In this document: positions 5,498-7,660 of the stretch, piece after piece
Position numbering within the stretch: position 1 is the stretch's first letter
Layout: each line of letters starts with the position of its first letter
Origin: an uncultured Oscillospiraceae bacterium
GTDB taxonomy: Bacteria > Bacillota > Clostridia > Oscillospirales > Oscillospiraceae
DNA length: 7,660 bases
Reading direction: 5' to 3'
NCBI GenBank assembly: GCA_934591725.1
Contig: CAKTPR010000097.1
Span: forward strand, 1-7,660
Notes under the pieces: generated by a model
Seen by the model: the letters and a program-made list of their open reading frames with translations, nothing else
Told to the model about the DNA's origin: nothing
Database searches by the model: none
Translations under genes and position numbers: made by a program

Positions 5498-5538
5498 AAA
5501 AGCCCGCAGGCAATACTTTGTGTATTGGCAAGGGCTTT
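5498..5538. repeat. Hairpin within the pstS-pstC element
   Basis: AAAGCCC (5499-5505) pairs with GGGCTTT (5532-5538), and CAATAC (5511-5516) pairs with GTATTG (5522-5527) around a TTTGT loop. The two stems are separated by a small internal bulge. No T run follows, so it is more likely a structural stem than a terminator. Confidence 0.55.
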
Positions 5539-5638
5539 GAAGCGGCATGGGCGTTTTTCTGCCCGTCAAAACCGTGTGTGTCCTTGTCAATTGATGGTAT
5601 GTTTTGATAAACCAAGGGAGCAGATCGGAGAAAATTTG

Positions 5639-6508
5639 ATGAAGAGCAACAGAGCTTTTGAAAATATAATACACGGGGTCTTCCTGCTGCTCGGCCTGAT
5701 AACGGTCGGGTGCGTGCTGCTCATCACGGTGTATCTGGTCATTTCCGGAATACCGGCGATACGCGAGATAGGGCTCATCCCGTTTCTGTTCGGGACAAAA
5801 TGGGCTTCGACCGCGGCGGAGCCGAGCTATGGCATACTCCCGTTCATTCTCACAAGCATTTACGGCACGGCGGGAGCGATACTGCTCGGCGTGCCTATCG
5901 GCTTTATGACGGCGGTGTACCTTGCAAAGGCCGCGCCGCCGAGGATAAAGGCAGTCATGGGCTCGGCGGTCAGCCTGCTTGCGGGCATCCCCTCGGTCGT
6001 CTACGGCCTTGTGGGTATGCTGGTGCTCGTGCCGGGGATAAGGAAGATATTCCATGTCCCCGACGGGGCGAGCCTGCTCGCGGCTATTATAGTGCTCGCG
6101 ATAATGATCCTGCCGTCGATAATCAAGGTCTCGGTCACGGCGCTCGAAGCCGTGCCGGGCGAGTATGAGGACGCGTCCCTCGCCCTCGGCGCAACGCCCG
6201 AGGAGACGTGGTTCCGTGTCTCCGTCCCGGCGGCGAAGAGCGGCATCGCCGCGGCGGTCGTCCTCGGCGTCGGCCGCGCGATAGGCGAGGCGATGGCGGT
6301 GATGATGGTGTCGGGAAACGTCCCGAACATGCCGGAGCTGTTCCAGAGCGTGCGCTTTCTCACGACGGCGGTCGCAAGCGAGATGAGCTACTCCAGCGGT
6401 CTCCAGCGTCAGGCGTTGTTCTCGATAGCGCTGGTGCTGTTCCTGTTCATCATGCTGATAAACGCCGCGCTCAACTTCTTCCTCAAGCGCGATAAGGAGG
6501 GGAACTGA
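5639..6508 (+). CDS. pstC: Phosphate ABC transporter permease PstC
   Basis: This 289-residue inner-membrane permease pairs with PstA to form the phosphate channel. It has six predicted helices, the first at about 12-34. FGTKWAST followed by YGILPFILTSIYG is the PstC signature between helices 1 and 2. GIPSVVYGLVGM is shared by Pst permeases. The EAA-type loop that docks on PstB (EDASLALGATPEETWFRV) lies near 178-195, and TTAVASEMSYSSGLQRQALF near the C-terminus is PstC-like. I chose the ATG at 5639, eight bases after CGGAG (5626-5630). The open frame extends upstream to 5468, but those 57 extra codons come from the inverted-repeat element and do not look like a PstC N-terminus. Its stop is two bases before the pstA ATG. 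Confidence 0.95.
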   Translation: MKSNRAFENIIHGVFLLLGLITVGCVLLITVYLVISGIPAIREIGLIPFLFGTKWASTAAEPSYGILPFILTSIYGTAGAILLGVPIGFMTAVYLAKAAPPRIKAVMGSAVSLLAGIPSVVYGLVGMLVLVPGIRKIFHVPDGASLLAAIIVLAIMILPSIIKVSVTALEAVPGEYEDASLALGATPEETWFRVSVPAAKSGIAAAVVLGVGRAIGEAMAVMMVSGNVPNMPELFQSVRFLTTAVASEMSYSSGLQRQALFSIALVLFLFIMLINAALNFFLKRDKEGN

Positions 6509-6510
6509 GA

Positions 6511-7374
6511 ATGCTCAAGCATAAATTCTCCGGTAAGCGCCGGGCATATATCGTCACGATGCGCACCCTTATGACGCTTGCCGCGCTCCTCACGGCGGCG
6601 CTGGTGCTGTTCATGATCGGCTACGTCCTCTATAAGGGTCTGCCGAACGTGACATGGAAGCTGCTGTCGACAAAGCCGAGCTATCTTACAAATTCCATCG
6701 GCATCCTGCCGGATATTCTGAACACGCTCTATATCGTCCTCGCTTCGCTCGTGTATGTTCTGCCCTTGGGCGTCGGCGCGGCGATATATCTTACTGAGTA
6801 CGCCTCGAACAAGAAGCTCGTCGCGGCTATCGAATACGCGGCGGAGACGCTATCGGGCATACCGTCGATAATCTACGGCCTTGTGGGTATGCTGTTCTTC
6901 TGCCAGTTCCTCGGAATGCAGACCTCCCTGATGGCCGGCGCGCTGACGCTCGTCATCATGAACCTGCCGACGATAATGCGCACAACGCAGGAGAGCCTGA
7001 AGACCGTCCCGCAGAGCTACCGCGAAGGCGCGTTCGGTCTCGGCGCGGGCAAGTGGCGCGTAATACGCACGGTCGTGTTCCCCGGCTGCGTTGACGGCGT
7101 TATAACCGGCTGCATCCTCTCGGTCGGGCGTATCCTCGGCGAGTCCGCGGCGCTGCTGTTCACGGCGGGCTTTGCCCACGCGCTCAACGGCCTGTTCGAC
7201 GGCCTTGCCGGCGCGGGTGCGACGCTGACTGTCGCGCTGTATGTCTACGCGAAGGAGCAGGGCGAGTTTGAAGTCGCCTTCGCCATCGCCGCTATACTCA
7301 TGATACTGACGCTGCTGATAAACCTTGCCGCGGCGCTGGTCGAAAGATATTTCAAAAGGAAGAAGAGCTTATGA
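6511..7374 (+). CDS. pstA: Phosphate ABC transporter permease PstA
   Basis: This 287-residue second permease of the Pst importer has about six helices. It has a basic N-terminus (KHKFSGKRR) and a first helix at about 18-43. SIGILPDILNTLYIV begins the permease domain. GIPSIIYGLVGMLFF corresponds to the same motif in PstC. The EAA loop SYREGAFGLGAGKWRVIRTVVFP is near 169-191, and GRILGESAALLFTAG is typical of PstA. The ATG is preceded by AAGGAGG (6494-6500), placed inside the end of pstC. The gene follows pstC by two bases and overlaps pstB by four (ATGA), so translation of the three is coupled. Confidence 0.96.
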   Translation: MLKHKFSGKRRAYIVTMRTLMTLAALLTAALVLFMIGYVLYKGLPNVTWKLLSTKPSYLTNSIGILPDILNTLYIVLASLVYVLPLGVGAAIYLTEYASNKKLVAAIEYAAETLSGIPSIIYGLVGMLFFCQFLGMQTSLMAGALTLVIMNLPTIMRTTQESLKTVPQSYREGAFGLGAGKWRVIRTVVFPGCVDGVITGCILSVGRILGESAALLFTAGFAHALNGLFDGLAGAGATLTVALYVYAKEQGEFEVAFAIAAILMILTLLINLAAALVERYFKRKKSL

Positions 7375-7660
7375 CGCAGGATAAGAACAGTATAATAAAG
7401 GCCGACGATCTCTGCCTCTGGTACGGCACGCATCAGGCGCTGCACGATGTCAGCATCGACATTCCCGAAAAGAGCATAACCGCGCTCATAGGCCCGTCCG
7501 GCTGCGGCAAGTCCACCTTCCTCAAGACGCTCAACCGCATGAACGACCTTATCCCCGGCGTGAAGATCACCGGCAGCGTGAAATATAAGGGCGAGGATAT
7601 CTATGACCCCTCGGCGGACGTCAACGAGCTGCGCCGTCAGGTCGGCATGGTGTTCCAGAA
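7371..7660 (+). CDS. pstB: Phosphate ABC transporter ATPase PstB, N-terminal part (partial)
   Basis: The first 96 residues of the cytoplasmic ATPase that drives the importer are present; the window ends in the gene. The Walker A motif GPSGCGKST is at 41-49. The PstB-specific KTLNRMNDLIPG follows, then GEDIYDP and a Q-loop VGMVFQ at the edge. The A-loop tyrosine (Tyr18, in LWYG) stacks on ATP. The ATG overlaps the pstA stop as ATGA, with AAGGA (7356-7360) ten bases upstream. phoU commonly follows, but that lies outside the window. Confidence 0.97.
   Translation, partial: MTQDKNSIIKADDLCLWYGTHQALHDVSIDIPEKSITALIGPSGCGKSTFLKTLNRMNDLIPGVKITGSVKYKGEDIYDPSADVNELRRQVGMVFQ

Larger units (their letters stand above)
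5293..5617. repeat. Large inverted-repeat element between pstS and pstC
   Basis: CCTTGGTTTATCAAA (5293-5307) and TACCATCAATTGACAAG (5323-5339) are both found as exact reverse complements at 5603-5617 and 5583-5599. The ends are thus a 35-base inverted repeat, with one mismatch and about 12 extra bases in the left arm (5313-5324). Weaker symmetry continues inward (CACATACG against the complement of CGTGTGTG). The interior has a perfect 11-base inverted repeat (5348-5358 with 5448-5458), a hairpin at 5498-5538, and direct repeats of CAGGCAAT at 5489 and 5507. No transposase is encoded. This fits a MITE-like or other dispersed intergenic repeat, or a structured RNA domain in the pst transcript. 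It fills most of the 378-base gap, in which I see no convincing gene. Confidence 0.75.

Noticed and set aside
5549..5564. GGGC-N8-GCCC with a T-rich loop as a second terminator
   Set aside because: The stem is only four pairs and the T run is in the loop rather than after the stem.
5328..5615. Minus-strand 95-codon frame across the pstS-pstC element
   Set aside because: It needs a TTG start within the repeat end, has no good ribosome site, and its limits match the element's inverted ends. It is more likely a by-product of repeat sequence than a gene. If copies elsewhere keep the frame open it should be reconsidered.
5468..5638. Upstream extension of pstC by 57 codons
   Set aside because: The extension is translated inverted-repeat DNA with no ribosome site. 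The ATG at 5639 has one and gives a normal PstC N-terminus and length.
5285..5640. CRISPR-like repeats in the pstS-pstC gap
   Set aside because: The repeats are inverted, few and irregularly spaced, with no regular repeat-spacer pattern and no cas genes.

Overview
The window looks like chromosomal DNA of a fairly GC-rich Gram-positive anaerobe, most likely a Clostridia member of the Oscillospiraceae/Ruminococcaceae type. This is an inference from strong AAGGAG ribosome sites, sigma-A-type promoters, a clostridial Rrf2 regulator, a lipoprotein-type PstS and GC-rich third codon positions. No species call is possible without a database search.

Layout. Bases 1-95 (minus) hold the N-terminus of mnmA (tRNA 2-thiouridylase). 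A divergent promoter region (96-382) separates it from cysK (383-1312, plus; O-acetylserine sulfhydrylase). A bidirectional hairpin terminator (1325-1365) ends cysK and also a convergent minus-strand operon running from about 4195 down to 1341. In transcription order that operon is an Rrf2-family regulator with three cysteines (TTG start), a nitrilase with an intact Glu-Lys-Cys triad, an unrecognised four-helix membrane protein, and an EamA/DMT-family transporter. Spacings of 28, 18 and 2 bases support one transcript. Divergent from it is the high-affinity phosphate operon pstS-pstC-pstA-pstB (4379 to the window end, with pstB cut off).

How the genes may work together. The left half is sulfur/cysteine-flavoured: MnmA uses sulfur relayed from cysteine, CysK makes cysteine, and Rrf2 proteins of the IscR/CymR type sense Fe-S or cysteine status. 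Short dyads built on ATAGG..TAT lie at both the cysK and rrf2 promoters, so one regulator could control both. The nitrilase substrate is unknown. beta-Cyanoalanine, a known side product of CysK-like enzymes, is one testable idea. The right half is an ordinary Pst phosphate importer with a Pho-box-like direct repeat upstream.

The most unusual structure is the 378-base gap between pstS and pstC. It carries a pstS terminator and then an element of about 325 bases (5293-5617) bounded by long, nearly perfect inverted repeats with further dyads inside. It resembles a non-autonomous repeat (MITE-like) or a large structured RNA domain inserted in the pst operon. One arm is shared with the terminator, so the two structures are mutually exclusive. 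I found no CRISPR array, tRNA, rRNA, transposase or defence system.
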